Of a stretch of DNA of 64,000 nucleotides, positions 46,399 through 55,262 are shown piece by piece (position 1 is the stretch's first letter; every line of letters begins with the position of its first letter). The notes under the pieces were generated by a model that was not told the DNA's origin, ran no database searches, and worked only from the letters and a program-made list of their open reading frames with translations. The stretch spans positions 372,001-436,000 of the forward strand of contig CAWIQD010000016.1 of the NCBI GenBank assembly GCA_963837945.1. Reading direction: 5' to 3'. The stretch is from CAVUBL01 sp963837945 (GTDB lineage: Bacteria > Acidobacteriota > Thermoanaerobaculia > Multivoradales > DATKCC01). The position numbers were made by a program, and so were the translations under genes.

Positions 46399-46770
46399 TT
46401 GAGGACCCTCGAGATTCCCCTGTTCGGCCTCTTCCTGGCGTGCTGGGTGGCCGTCGTGGCGCACGGCGTGGGTGCGATCTCGCTCGCCGCCGGCCTCGAC
46501 CTCTCCCTCTACCAGCTCTACTCGGTGGCCGCCGTCGTCGGCTGGCTCTCGGGCAACGTGTACATCCACCGGCGCCGGAGCCTGCCGCCGTCCTTCGGGC
46601 GCCGGGTCGCGGCCCTGTGGATGATCGGACCCCAGGGCATCCCCGCCCTGCTCCGGGCGATGGCGCCGATCGAGGCCCAGGCCGCGGCCCCCGCGGTGCC
46701 CCTCTACTCGCTGGCGGTGGGGGCCATCTTCTTCTGCGTGCCCCTGGTCTTCGGCCGCCGGCCCCGCTGA
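46399..46770 (+). CDS. Small membrane protein of unknown function
   Basis: About 123 residues with three likely membrane segments: IPLFGLFLACWVAVVAHGVG, LYQLYSVAAVVGWLSGNVYI, and VPLYSLAVGAIFFCVPLVFG. A basic loop (HRRRSLPPSFGRR) lies between the second and third. TTG 46399 is my choice of start because the upstream frame (to ATG 46300) is made of the dispersed G-rich repeat. No function can be given. It is convergent with glnS, seven bases away. Confidence 0.6.
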   Translation: MRTLEIPLFGLFLACWVAVVAHGVGAISLAAGLDLSLYQLYSVAAVVGWLSGNVYIHRRRSLPPSFGRRVAALWMIGPQGIPALLRAMAPIEAQAAAPAVPLYSLAVGAIFFCVPLVFGRRPR

Positions 46771-46777
46771 GGAAGCG

Positions 46778-49141
46778 CTACTCCGCGACCTTCGCACGAA
46801 GCAACCGCTGGACCTCGGCGGGGTTCGCCTTGCCGCCGCTCGCACGCATCACCTGCCCGACGAAGTAGCCGAGGAGCTTCGCCTCGCCGGCGCCGAGCCG
46901 CGCCGCCTCGCCGGGGTGCTCGCCGAGCACGCGGGCGACCAGCGGCTCGAGCTCCGAGGCGTCGCTCACCTGCTCGAGGCCCCGGGCGCGCGCGATCTCC
47001 CGCGGGCTGCCACCCCGCTCGAGCAGCTCCGCCAGCACCTCGCGGGCGAGCGGAGTCGACAGGGTGCCGTCGTCGAGCAGCGCCACCAGCTCGGCGAGCT
47101 CGGCGCCGCCGACGGACAGCTCGGCGAGCGGCCGCTCCTTCGCCTCGCGCAGCAGGTCGTTGACGATCCAGTTGGCGAGCCCGCGCGGGTTGTCGTGGCG
47201 CTCGAGGGCCGCCTCGAAGAGCTCCGCGCGCGCCGGCTCCTCGGCCAGGATGCGCGCGTCCCGGGGATCGAGCCCGAGGTCGTCCGCGTAGCGCCCGAAG
47301 CGGGCGAGGGCCGCCTCGTCCAGGCTCTCGCGCGGGTCGGGCGGCGGCGCCGGCAAGCCGGCGGCGGGCGCGGACGGCGGCTCGGCCGTCGCGGCGGCCG
47401 GGTCCCGCTGCGGCTCCGGCTCGGCGGCCTCCTGCCGGGCCCAGCTGTCGCGCAGGGTGACGATGCGGTTGAAGACCGGCGCTCCGGGCGACGAGGACTC
47501 CGGATCGAGGTAGAAGTAGCCTTGGCGCTCGAATTGGAAACGGCTCCCCGGCGCGGCGGCGGCGACCGAAGGCTCGATCCGCGCGCCGCGCGCGACGACC
47601 AGGGACTCGGGGTTGAGGTGGGTCCGGTAGTCCTCCGGCCCCGCCCCCGGCCGGGCGACGGTGAAGAGGCGGTCGTAAAGCCGCACGTCGGCCTCGATCG
47701 CGTGCGCGGCCGAGACCCAGTGGATCGTGCCGCGGACCTTCCGGCCGTCGGGCGCCGAGCCTCCCCGGGTCGCGGGGTCGTAGGTGCAGCGGACCTCGCT
47801 CACCCGGCCGGTCGCCTCGTCCTTGACCACCCCGGTGCAGCGGACGAAGTAGCCGTAGCGCAACCGCACCTCGCGGCCCGGCGCCAGCCGGTGGTAGCCC
47901 TTCGGCGGGTCCTCGGCGAAGTCGTCGCGCTCGATCCAGAGCTCGCGCGAGAAGGGGAGCGCTCGCGAGCCGGGCTTGCCGACGTCGCGCGGGAAGTAGG
48001 GCGCCTCGAGCTCCTCGGCGTGCTCCGGAGGGCCCTCCGGATAGTTCTCGATCACCACCTTCAGCGGATCGAGGACCGCCAGCACGCGCGGCGCCTCCGT
48101 GTTCAGGCCGTCGCGGATCGAGTGCTCGAGCAGCGCCACGTCGACCACGTTGTCGGCGCGGGCGACCCCCACCCGGTCGCAGAAGTCCCGCACCGCGGCC
48201 GGCGGCACGCCGCGCCGGCGCAGCGCCGAAAGGGTCGGCATCCGCGGGTCGTCCCAGCCCTCGACGTGCCCCTCGCGGACCAGCTCGAGGAGCCGGCGCT
48301 TCGAGAGCACCGTGTACGAGAGGTTGAGGCGCGCGAACTCGATCTGGCGCGGCCGCGGCTCGGGCTCGCCGACGGCCTCGAGGATCCAGTCGTAGAGCTC
48401 CCGGTTGTTCTCGAACTCCAGGGTGCAAAACGAGTGGGTGATGCGCTCGAGCGAGTCGGAGAGGCAGTGAGTGAAGTCGTAGAGCGGATAGACCGACCAC
48501 TCGGCGCCGCGCCGGTAGTGCTCGGCGTGGCGGATCCGGTAGAGCAGCGGGTCGCGCATCTTCATGTTGGCGGCGGCCATGTCGATCTTGGCGCGCAGCA
48601 CGGCGGCGCCGTCCGGCAGCTCGCCGGAGCGCATGCGCCGGAAGAGGTCCAGGTTCTCCTCGACCGACCGGTCGCGGTACGGGCTCTCCCGGCCGGTCTC
48701 GGTCACCGTGCCCCGGTAGGTGCGGATCTCGTCCTCGGAGAGGCTGTCGACGTAGGCGAGGCCCTTCCGGATCAGGATCTCGGCGCGTTCGTAGAGCGCT
48801 TCGAAGTAGTCCGACGCGAAGTGGAGGCCGTCCCACGCGAAACCGAGCCAGCGGATGTCCTTCTGGATCGACTCGACGTACTCGGCCTCCTCGGTCTCGG
48901 GGTTCGAGTCGTCGAAGCGCAGGTTGCAGGTGCCGCCGTTCTCTCGCGCCACGCCGAAGTTGAGGCAGATCGACTTGGCGTGGCCGATGTGGAGGTAGCC
49001 GTTGGGCTCGGGCGGAAAGCGGGTGGCGATCCGGGTGTGCTTGCCGCTCGCGAGGTCGTCGGCGACGATCGTCCGGATGAAGTCGCGGGGCTCGGTGGGG
49101 GCGGTCGTCGTGGCGGGCGCGGCCTCGTCAATCGTCGGCAT
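46778..49141 (-). CDS. glnS: Glutaminyl-tRNA synthetase with GatB/YqeY-type tail
   Basis: The class I synthetase part (residues about 1-560) shows the HIGH region PPEPNGYLHIGHAKSICLNF, the LRFDDSNPETEEAEY segment and the KMSKS-like motif TVLSKRRL. It charges tRNA-Gln. After a Pro/Ala-rich linker (about 565-600) a helical domain of 185 residues follows, ending GYFVGQVMRASGGKANPAEV, the GatB C-terminal/YqeY family. The same fusion is known in Deinococcus GlnRS, where the tail binds tRNA. Total length is 787 residues. Confidence 0.95.
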   Translation of the reverse strand: MPTIDEAAPATTTAPTEPRDFIRTIVADDLASGKHTRIATRFPPEPNGYLHIGHAKSICLNFGVARENGGTCNLRFDDSNPETEEAEYVESIQKDIRWLGFAWDGLHFASDYFEALYERAEILIRKGLAYVDSLSEDEIRTYRGTVTETGRESPYRDRSVEENLDLFRRMRSGELPDGAAVLRAKIDMAAANMKMRDPLLYRIRHAEHYRRGAEWSVYPLYDFTHCLSDSLERITHSFCTLEFENNRELYDWILEAVGEPEPRPRQIEFARLNLSYTVLSKRRLLELVREGHVEGWDDPRMPTLSALRRRGVPPAAVRDFCDRVGVARADNVVDVALLEHSIRDGLNTEAPRVLAVLDPLKVVIENYPEGPPEHAEELEAPYFPRDVGKPGSRALPFSRELWIERDDFAEDPPKGYHRLAPGREVRLRYGYFVRCTGVVKDEATGRVSEVRCTYDPATRGGSAPDGRKVRGTIHWVSAAHAIEADVRLYDRLFTVARPGAGPEDYRTHLNPESLVVARGARIEPSVAAAAPGSRFQFERQGYFYLDPESSSPGAPVFNRIVTLRDSWARQEAAEPEPQRDPAAATAEPPSAPAAGLPAPPPDPRESLDEAALARFGRYADDLGLDPRDARILAEEPARAELFEAALERHDNPRGLANWIVNDLLREAKERPLAELSVGGAELAELVALLDDGTLSTPLAREVLAELLERGGSPREIARARGLEQVSDASELEPLVARVLGEHPGEAARLGAGEAKLLGYFVGQVMRASGGKANPAEVQRLLRAKVAE

Positions 49142-49156
49142 GGTCGGGGAAGCCTA

Positions 49157-49648
49157 CTATCCCTCACGCTCTTCGAGGAGGGCGCTGAGGATCTCGACCT
49201 CGATCAGGTCCTTGGGCCGGGCGGCCGCCTTCTTCATCCGGATGAGGTCCGGCAGGTCCGCGACCAGGACCTCGAGGTCGTCGAGGTTCATCCGGACGGC
49301 GTTGCGCCGAAGGAGCTCGAAACCGCCGCTGCCGGCCGGAGTGCCCAGCAGGTCGAGAGCACCCGCCGAGGTCGAGAAGGTGAAGTGATCGCCCCGCCTC
49401 AGCGTCTCGGCGTCCAACAGGAACGGCAGGCCCTCGGGGGCGCCGCGCTGCCCGGCGCCGAGCTCATCGAGAGCGGCGGCCAGGGCCTCGAGGTTGTCGC
49501 GCTCTCGGTCAGGACAGATGTCGAGATCATTGGTGACGGTCGGAGATCCCAGCAGGCGGGCGGCGAGGCCGCCGATGAGGATGAATCGCACGCCGTGGTC
49601 GTCCAGCACGCGAAGCGCCTTGAGCGGATCGAAGGCGGCCGTCGTCAT
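49157..49648 (-). CDS. Nucleotidyltransferase, toxin of an XRE/NTase pair
   Basis: The nucleotidyltransferase signature is FILIGGLAARLLG followed by TNDLDICPDR, with the paired acidic residues. It resembles the MNT/AbiEii-type toxins that add nucleotides to tRNA or protein. The C-terminal half (LDDLEVLVADLPDLIRMKKA, RPKDLIEVEIL) is typical of these families. The ATG at 49648 overlaps the stop of the HTH gene by four bases, so the two are coupled. A role in plasmid or phage defence is inferred. Confidence 0.75.
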   Translation of the reverse strand: MTTAAFDPLKALRVLDDHGVRFILIGGLAARLLGSPTVTNDLDICPDRERDNLEALAAALDELGAGQRGAPEGLPFLLDAETLRRGDHFTFSTSAGALDLLGTPAGSGGFELLRRNAVRMNLDDLEVLVADLPDLIRMKKAAARPKDLIEVEILSALLEEREG

Positions 49649-49980
49649 CTCCGGTCGTCCCGCTCCTCCGACCGCTGCCGACCTTCGAGCGCCGCCAGGT
49701 TCCTCGCTTCGTCCGCGGCGAGGGCGAGGCGCTCCATCGGATCGAGCTCCAGCATCTGACGGATCGTCGTTCGGTCGATCCCCAGCCCGTGGCGGTCTTC
49801 GCTCACCAGCTCTTGTCCGCACTCGGCGAGCAGGCGCTCGAGCAGCGCGAAGCGGGGCTCGGCCCGAGCCGACTCGATGCGCGCGATCGTGGCCTGAGGA
49901 ACTCCCGAGCGCGCCGCGAGCTCGCGCTGCGTCATCCCGACCCGGCGACGGGCGAAGCGGAGATGGTGGGCGGCCCGCAT
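49645..49980 (-). CDS. XRE-family HTH antitoxin/regulator
   Basis: The helix-turn-helix reads ARRRVGMTQRELAARSGVPQ, then ATIARIESARAEPRFALLER, a textbook XRE domain at residues 8-65. The C-terminal 40 residues (DRTTIRQMLELDPMERLALA) resemble the tail of antitoxins that precede nucleotidyltransferases. It is expected to repress the operon and neutralise the toxin. Confidence 0.8.
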   Translation of the reverse strand: MRAAHHLRFARRRVGMTQRELAARSGVPQATIARIESARAEPRFALLERLLAECGQELVSEDRHGLGIDRTTIRQMLELDPMERLALAADEARNLAALEGRQRSEERDDRR

Positions 49981-50015
49981 GATGCGCTCAGGGTACCACG
50001 ATGATGACGAAAACG

Positions 50016-51114
50016 CTATCGCCCACCGTCCCGGCGTTTGGCCAGCATCGCGTCGCCGTACGAGTAGAAGCGGTAGCCGCGCTCGACCGCCTCGCGGTAG
50101 GCGGCGAGGACGCGCTCCCGGCCGGCGAAGGCCGAGACCAGCATCAGGAGGGTCGAGCGGGGGAGGTGGAAGTTGGTGAGCAGGAGGTCGACCACCCGGA
50201 AGCGGTAGCCGGGGTAGATGAAGAGCTCGGTCCGGCCGGCGCCGGCGGGCACCGAGCCGTCGGGCCGGGCGGCGCTCTCGAGGGTGCGGACGACGGTGGT
50301 GCCGACCGCCACCACCCGCCCGCCGCGCTCGCGGGCGGCCGCCAGCGCTCGCGCCGCCGCCTCCGGCACCTCCCAGCGCTCGGCGTCCATCGCGTGCTCG
50401 TGGACCAGCTCCGCGGTCACCGGCTTGAAGGTGCCGATGCCCACGTGGAGGGTCACCTCGGTGCGCTCGACGCCGCGCTCGGCGAGGCGCGCGAGGAGCT
50501 CGGCCGAAAAGTGGAGGCCCGGCGGTCGGGGCGGCGATGGCGCCGGCGCGCCGGGCGAAGAGGGTCTGGTAGCGCTCCCGGTCCTCGGGCCGGTCGGGCC
50601 GCTTGATGTAGGGCGGCAGCGGCACGTGGCCCAGGCGCTCGAGGTGGGGCTCGACGGGCTCGGAGAAGCGCACCCGGTGGCGGCCGTCGGCGAGACCCTC
50701 GATCGCCTCGGCCTCGAGCCCGTCGGCGAAGCGGATCCGGGCGCCGGGGCGCATCTTCCGCCCGGGCCGCGCCAGGACCTCCCACTCGCGGGCCTCCTCG
50801 GGGGCCTGGCCGCCGTCCTCGCCGCCGCCGGCGGCCGAGGCGCCCGTGCGGGGCTCGATCAGCAGAAGCTCCACCCGGCCGCCGGTCTCGCCCGCCTCGA
50901 GGAGTCGCCGGCCGTAGAGGCGCGCCGGGATCACCCGCGTGTCGTTGACCACCAGAAGGTCTCCCGGCCGGAGCAGCTCGGGCAGGTCGGCCACCTCGCG
51001 GTGGCGGGCCTCGCCGCGGGCGTCGAGCACCAGGAGCCGGCTCTCGCCGCGCGGGGCCGGCTCCTGGGCGATCCGGTCCTCGGGGAGGCCGAAGTCGAAG
51101 TCGCGGGTCAGCAT
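50016..51114 (-). CDS. queA: QueA, S-adenosylmethionine:tRNA ribosyltransferase-isomerase, frameshifted
   Basis: QueA makes epoxyqueuosine in tRNA from preQ1. The N-terminus (DFDFGLPEDRIAQEPAPRGE, LVVNDTRVIPARLYG) and C-terminus (TLHVGIGTFKPV, HAMDAERWEVPE, FIYPGYRFRVVDLLLTNFHL) are unmistakable. They are in different frames. At about 50519 the sequence gives TAGPPLFG where the family has TAGLHFSAELL; removing one C from the run restores it. Because QueA is otherwise perfect, a sequence error is the likely cause. Confidence 0.9.
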
Positions 51115-51461
51115 GGGTGCCCCCTCCCATCGTCTTTCCTGGCTGCGGAATCACTCCGGACCCATGAAGCGGCCGAGCTCTGTCTCGGCCGGCCGAACCG
51201 GGCGCCGGGCACCGAGCGCTGCTTCAGGTCCATGGCGCTCCCATCGACGACCATGGTCCTCGGGCCGAGCTCCGTCTCGGCCGGGCGAACGGGGCGCGGG
51301 GCACCCGACGGTGCCTGTTGATCGGGAAAATCATCGCGGGGGGTGCCGCAGGAGAGAGGCGGTTCTCCCGGGTCCCGGCCGTCGATCGCCCTCCTCTGCG
51401 TCTCTGCGCCTCGGCGCGAGAACCTGACTCGTCGAGCTCGAGAGGTCGGGCACGGGCAGCT
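51115..51461. repeat. Intergenic region with two GGCCGAG/CTCGGCC palindromes
   Basis: The 347-bp gap between queA and the MFS gene contains two 20-bp palindromes of the family seen at 41.3 kb, at 51171-51190 and 51263-51282. Each is followed by CGGGCGAAC or a close variant. The first is preceded by CATGAAGC, as at 53.0 kb. No gene or clear promoter is seen. Confidence 0.7.
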
Positions 51462-52661
51462 CTACCCGGCCCGGACCTGGCGCAGGACCGGGACCGCCAC
51501 GGCCAGGGCGAGGGCCATCAGGCCGGCGGCCGACCAGAACGGCCAGGCCGGGCCGACGCGGGCGAAGATCCAGCCGCCCCAGAGCGGGCCGACGCCCCGG
51601 GCGAGCGCCCCGAGCGAACGGGTCACGCCGAGCGTTCCCCCCTGCCGGTGCTCCTCGGTCAGGCGGCTGATCAGGCCGAGCGTCGAGGGATTGTGCAGCC
51701 CCATCCCGACGGCGAGAAGCGCGGTGGTCGCCCCGAGCAGGACGACCCGCGCGCCCACCGGCAGCAAGAGGAGGCCCACGGCCATGAGGGTCACGCCGGC
51801 GAGGACCAGCCGGGCCTCGCCGAAGCGCTCGACCAGGCGCCCGAGGAGGCCGCCCTGGACGATCACCATGACGACGCCCAGGAAGGTGAACAGCCAGGCG
51901 GTGGCGAAGAAGCCGAAGGAGTAGCGCTTCTCGACGAACAGCCCGAGCGTCGCCTCCATGTTCGAGAAGGCGAAGATGACCAGGAAGTAGAGGACCATCA
52001 GGCCGGCGACCGGACGGTTGGCGATGGCGCGCCTGAAGGATTCCCGGCTCAGCCAGCGGTCCGTGGCGCGGTGGCGCTTCTCTGGCGGCAGGGACTCGGG
52101 CAGGAGGAAGAAGGCGAGCCCCAGGTTGACGACCGCGAGGACGCCGGCCGCCGCCGGGACCGCCGCGTAGCCGAGCTTGCCCGCCAGGCCGCCGAGCACC
52201 GGCCCGAGCACGAAGCCGAGGCCGAAGGCGGCGCCCAGGAGGCCCATGCCCTTGGCGCGTTCCTCCGGACGGGTGACGTCGGCGATGTAGGCCTGGGCGA
52301 TCGAGTAGTTGGCGGCGGCGATGCCGGAGGCGGTGCGCGCGACGACGAGGACGGTGAACGAGTGGGCGAAGGCGAAGAGGGCGTAGGCGAGGACGGCGCC
52401 GACGATCGAGCCGAGCAGCACGGGCCGCCGCCCGACCCGGTCGGAGAGGCGGCCCCAGAGCGGGGCGAAGAGGAACTGAGCGAGGCTGAAGGAGGCGAAG
52501 AGCATGGCGACGCCAAACGGCGAAGCGCCGAACTCCTGGCCGTAGAAGGGCAGGAGGGGCAAGACCATGCCGAAGCCCAGGAGATCGAGGAGGACGGTGA
52601 AGAAGACGACCAGGAGGGGGCCGCGGCGACGGGGCGGTGCGCTGGAGGGTGGGGCGGGCAT
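51462..52661 (-). CDS. MFS transporter, TetA-like exporter
   Basis: Twelve hydrophobic segments can be traced over 399 residues. The MFS signature LWGRLSDRVGRRPVLLGS lies between segments 2 and 3, and LGAAFGLGFVLGPVLGGLAG in segment 5 is the antiporter motif of drug:H+ exporters. The substrate is unknown. It is a single gene with large non-coding, repeat-containing gaps on both sides. Confidence 0.88.
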   Translation of the reverse strand: MPAPPSSAPPRRRGPLLVVFFTVLLDLLGFGMVLPLLPFYGQEFGASPFGVAMLFASFSLAQFLFAPLWGRLSDRVGRRPVLLGSIVGAVLAYALFAFAHSFTVLVVARTASGIAAANYSIAQAYIADVTRPEERAKGMGLLGAAFGLGFVLGPVLGGLAGKLGYAAVPAAAGVLAVVNLGLAFFLLPESLPPEKRHRATDRWLSRESFRRAIANRPVAGLMVLYFLVIFAFSNMEATLGLFVEKRYSFGFFATAWLFTFLGVVMVIVQGGLLGRLVERFGEARLVLAGVTLMAVGLLLLPVGARVVLLGATTALLAVGMGLHNPSTLGLISRLTEEHRQGGTLGVTRSLGALARGVGPLWGGWIFARVGPAWPFWSAAGLMALALAVAVPVLRQVRAG

Positions 52662-52732
52662 CAGGGGACGGAGTGTAGCAAGGCAGGGGAGGGTCTTGGG
52701 CCAGGGCTGAGCCGGGGTGTTCCCGGGGCGGA

Positions 52733-52881
52733 GCGGGGCTCCCGCCCGGGGGAGCGGCGCGCGCTGCCCGGACGGTGGAACGTAGGCGCGCGCCTCGGCT
52801 TCGGCCCCTCTCGACGCGCCGACGGACTCCAGCCGGGGTCGCGCCTCGGGGCCTCAGACGTCCCCCGGGCGGGAGCCCCGC
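52733..52881. repeat. 149-bp element bounded by perfect 21-bp inverted repeats
   Basis: The left arm (52733-52753, starting GCGGGGCTCCCGCC) and right arm (52861-52881, ending GGGAGCCCCGC) are exact reverse complements. The 107 bp between contain GGCGCGCGCC and other short inverted stretches but no ORF. I see no target-site duplication. It could be a MITE-like element or the gene for a structured RNA. Confidence 0.65.
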
Positions 52882-53000
52882 GCCGCCCCTCCGTTCGTCG
52901 GCCCGTGGGGCGGTGGCCCGCTGCCGCGCTTCGGGGGGAGGAGGGGGAATCGGCGGGGTTGCCGTCCGAGACGCCCCGCCCGGGCAATCCCCCATGAAGC

Positions 53001-53113
53001 GGCCGAGCTCTGCCTCGGCCGGGCGATCGGTGCGGAATGCACCGACCGTCAGGCCGAAGCCGACCCCGCTCCGGCCACCGATCCCGCCCCCCAGGCCGAG
53101 CTCTGCCTCGGCC
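53001..53113. repeat. Two further GGCCGAG/CTCGGCC palindromes
   Basis: Palindromes at 53001-53020 and 53094-53113 match those at 41.3 and 51.2 kb. Both are followed by GGGCGA. They lie in the 530-bp non-coding gap between the MFS gene and the ABC permease; apart from these and the inverted-repeat element at 52733, I see nothing in the gap. Confidence 0.75.
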
Positions 53114-53191
53114 GGGCGAACGGCTCAACTCGCACCGACCGTCACGACAGCGGGCGTCCCGGCGGAGGCCCCGCCGGCCCACAGGCCCGCC

Positions 53192-54259
53192 CTACCTCGT
53201 CCTCGGGTCCCAGAGGTCTCTCAGGCGGTCGCCCAGGAGGTTGAAGGCGAGGACGGCGGTGACGATCGCCAGGCCCGGGAAGGTGGAGATCCACCAGGCG
53301 GTGGTGAGGACGGCGCTTCCGTCGGCGACGATGTTGCCCCAGCTGGGGGTCGGGGGCTGGACGCCGAGGCCGAGGAACGAGAGGGCCGACTCGGCGAGGA
53401 TCACGTTGCCCACGGCGAGGGTCGCCTGCACCAGCACCGGGTTGAGCGCGTTCGGCAGGAGGTGGCGCAGGAGGATCCGCGCCGGGTGCAGGCCGAGGCT
53501 GCGCGCCGCGAGCACGAACTCCCGTTCCCCGAGGCTCAGGATCTCGGCGCGGACCAGGCGGCTGATCGGCATCCAGGAGGTCGCGGCGAGGACCAGGATG
53601 ACGAGCGTCGTCGACGGCCGGAAGAGGGCGGTGAGGGTGAGCACCAGGAAGAGCCAGGGGAAGGCGAGCAGGGCGTCGACGCCACGCATCAGGATCGAGT
53701 CGACGATCCGCGGTCCGGTGGCGGCGACCGAGCCCACGAGCAGGCCCAGGGTGAGAGCCAGAGCGACGGTGAGGAGCGAGACCCAGAGCGAGATCCGCGC
53801 GCCGTAGACCATGCGCGAGGCGAGGTCGCGGCCGAACCCGTCGCTGCCCAGGAGGAAGACCCTGCGGTCGGCCACCCCGTCCGCGGTCAAGTTGGCGACC
53901 TCGGCGGCCGGGTGGAAGGTCTCCTCGCCCAGGCGCTCGATCACCAGGCCGTCCGGCGTCCGGCGCACCCGATCGGCGAGCAGCCAGCGGCCGCCGGCGA
54001 GCTCGACCGCGGCGAGCACCGTCCCCGGCGGCCGGTACTGGCCGGCGGCGGCGTCGAGCTGCTGGTCGGGATCGTAGGGGGCGATCCAGGGGGCGGCGAG
54101 GGCGCCCAGGACGAGGACGGCCACGAGCAGGCCGCCTGCCGAGCGCGCGGCGCCGGCGGCCCCTCGGGACCTGGTGCGGACGCGGGGCGGAGGGCCGGCC
54201 GGGCGCCCGGGGGCGGGCCGCCTCGCGGGCTCGAGGCTCGGGGCCTCATCCTCGAGCAT
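53192..54259 (-). CDS. Peptide/nickel-type ABC transporter permease (DppC-like)
   Basis: One N-terminal membrane segment (SAGGLLVAVLVLGALAAPWI) is followed by a periplasmic part of about 100 residues and five further segments. The permease loop is RAEILSLGEREFVLAARSLG with the downstream RHLLPNALNPVLV, and SALSFLGLGVQPPTPSWGN is the DppC/OppC hallmark. It overlaps the upstream permease gene by 14 nt. The periplasmic insertion is longer than usual for DppC. Confidence 0.9.
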   Translation of the reverse strand: MLEDEAPSLEPARRPAPGRPAGPPPRVRTRSRGAAGAARSAGGLLVAVLVLGALAAPWIAPYDPDQQLDAAAGQYRPPGTVLAAVELAGGRWLLADRVRRTPDGLVIERLGEETFHPAAEVANLTADGVADRRVFLLGSDGFGRDLASRMVYGARISLWVSLLTVALALTLGLLVGSVAATGPRIVDSILMRGVDALLAFPWLFLVLTLTALFRPSTTLVILVLAATSWMPISRLVRAEILSLGEREFVLAARSLGLHPARILLRHLLPNALNPVLVQATLAVGNVILAESALSFLGLGVQPPTPSWGNIVADGSAVLTTAWWISTFPGLAIVTAVLAFNLLGDRLRDLWDPRTR

Positions 54260-55220
54260 GGCGCACCCGTGGGTCGGCCGCCGCGTGGAGCAGGTCGGCC
54301 AGGAAGTTGCCGGCCACCACGAGGGCGGCGGTGAAGGCGGTGATCGCCAGGATCACGGGATAGTCGCGGGCGAGGATCGCCAGGTAGGCGGTGCGCCCCA
54401 GGCCGGGCCAGGAAAACACCACCTCGAGCACCAGGGAACCGTTGAGCAGGAAGGGAAGGGAGAGGCCGAGGAGCTGGATCACCGGCACCAGGGCGTTGCG
54501 CAGGGCGTGCACCCACACCACCCGGCGCTCGCTGAGCCCCTTGGCCCGGGCGGTCCGGACGTAGTCCTCCTCGAGCACCTCGATCATCCGGTTGCGAACG
54601 AAGCGCACGGTGGACCCGGCCGACGCCAGGCCGAGGACCAGGGCGGGCAGCAGCAGGTGGCGCAGCAGGTCGAGCAGCGATCTCCAGGGGCCGAAGGCGT
54701 CCGCCTCGACCGAGTGCATGTGGCTCGGCGGCAGGACCGGCCAGGTGAAGCTGAAGAGCAGGATCGCCATCAGCCCCAGCCAGAACAGAGGCATCGAGTA
54801 GACGAGCAGGGCGCCGATCCTCAGGGCGCCGTCGGTGGCGCGCCCGCGCCGGCGGGCGGCGGCCACGCCGAGCGGCAGGCCGACCAGGTACTGGACCAAG
54901 AGAGCCGCTCCGGTCAGGAGGAAGGTGGGGCCGGTCGTCTCTGCCAGCACCCGGGTGACCGGTCGTCCCTGGGAGATCGACACCCCCCAGTCCCAGGACA
55001 GGACCACCGCCTTGAGCCATACGAGGTACTGGACGGCGAGCGGGCGATCGAGCCCGTAGACCTCCCGGAGGCGCCGGATGCCGGCCGCGGTCGCGCGCTC
55101 ACCGGCCAGCAGGGTCGCCGGGTCGCCGGGCGCCAGGTGGATCAGGAAGAAGGTGACGGTGAGGACGAGGAAGAGCAACAGGAACGACGCGGCGAGGCGG
55201 CGGATGAACAGGCTTCCCAT
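54246..55220 (-). CDS. Peptide/nickel-type ABC transporter permease (DppB-like)
   Basis: The DppB/OppB start FIRRLAASFLLLFLVLTVTF is followed by LIHLAPGDPA and VYGLDRPLAVQYLVWL. The permease loop is MIEVLEEDYVRTARAKGLSE with RNALVPVIQLLG. Six membrane segments can be traced in 324 residues. It pairs with the DppC-like gene downstream. The ATPase subunits are not in the window, so they must be encoded elsewhere or shared. Confidence 0.92.
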   Translation of the reverse strand: MGSLFIRRLAASFLLLFLVLTVTFFLIHLAPGDPATLLAGERATAAGIRRLREVYGLDRPLAVQYLVWLKAVVLSWDWGVSISQGRPVTRVLAETTGPTFLLTGAALLVQYLVGLPLGVAAARRRGRATDGALRIGALLVYSMPLFWLGLMAILLFSFTWPVLPPSHMHSVEADAFGPWRSLLDLLRHLLLPALVLGLASAGSTVRFVRNRMIEVLEEDYVRTARAKGLSERRVVWVHALRNALVPVIQLLGLSLPFLLNGSLVLEVVFSWPGLGRTAYLAILARDYPVILAITAFTAALVVAGNFLADLLHAAADPRVRHARG

Positions 55221-55262
55221 CGGCTCTCGTCCCGGTCAGGGCGTGGCGTCCGGTGCCACCGG

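Noticed and set aside
51161..51190. CATGAAGC before the palindromes resembles the CRISPR repeat end CCATTGAAGC
   Set aside because: The similarity is short and lacks the repeat stem and spacing, so it is taken as coincidence.
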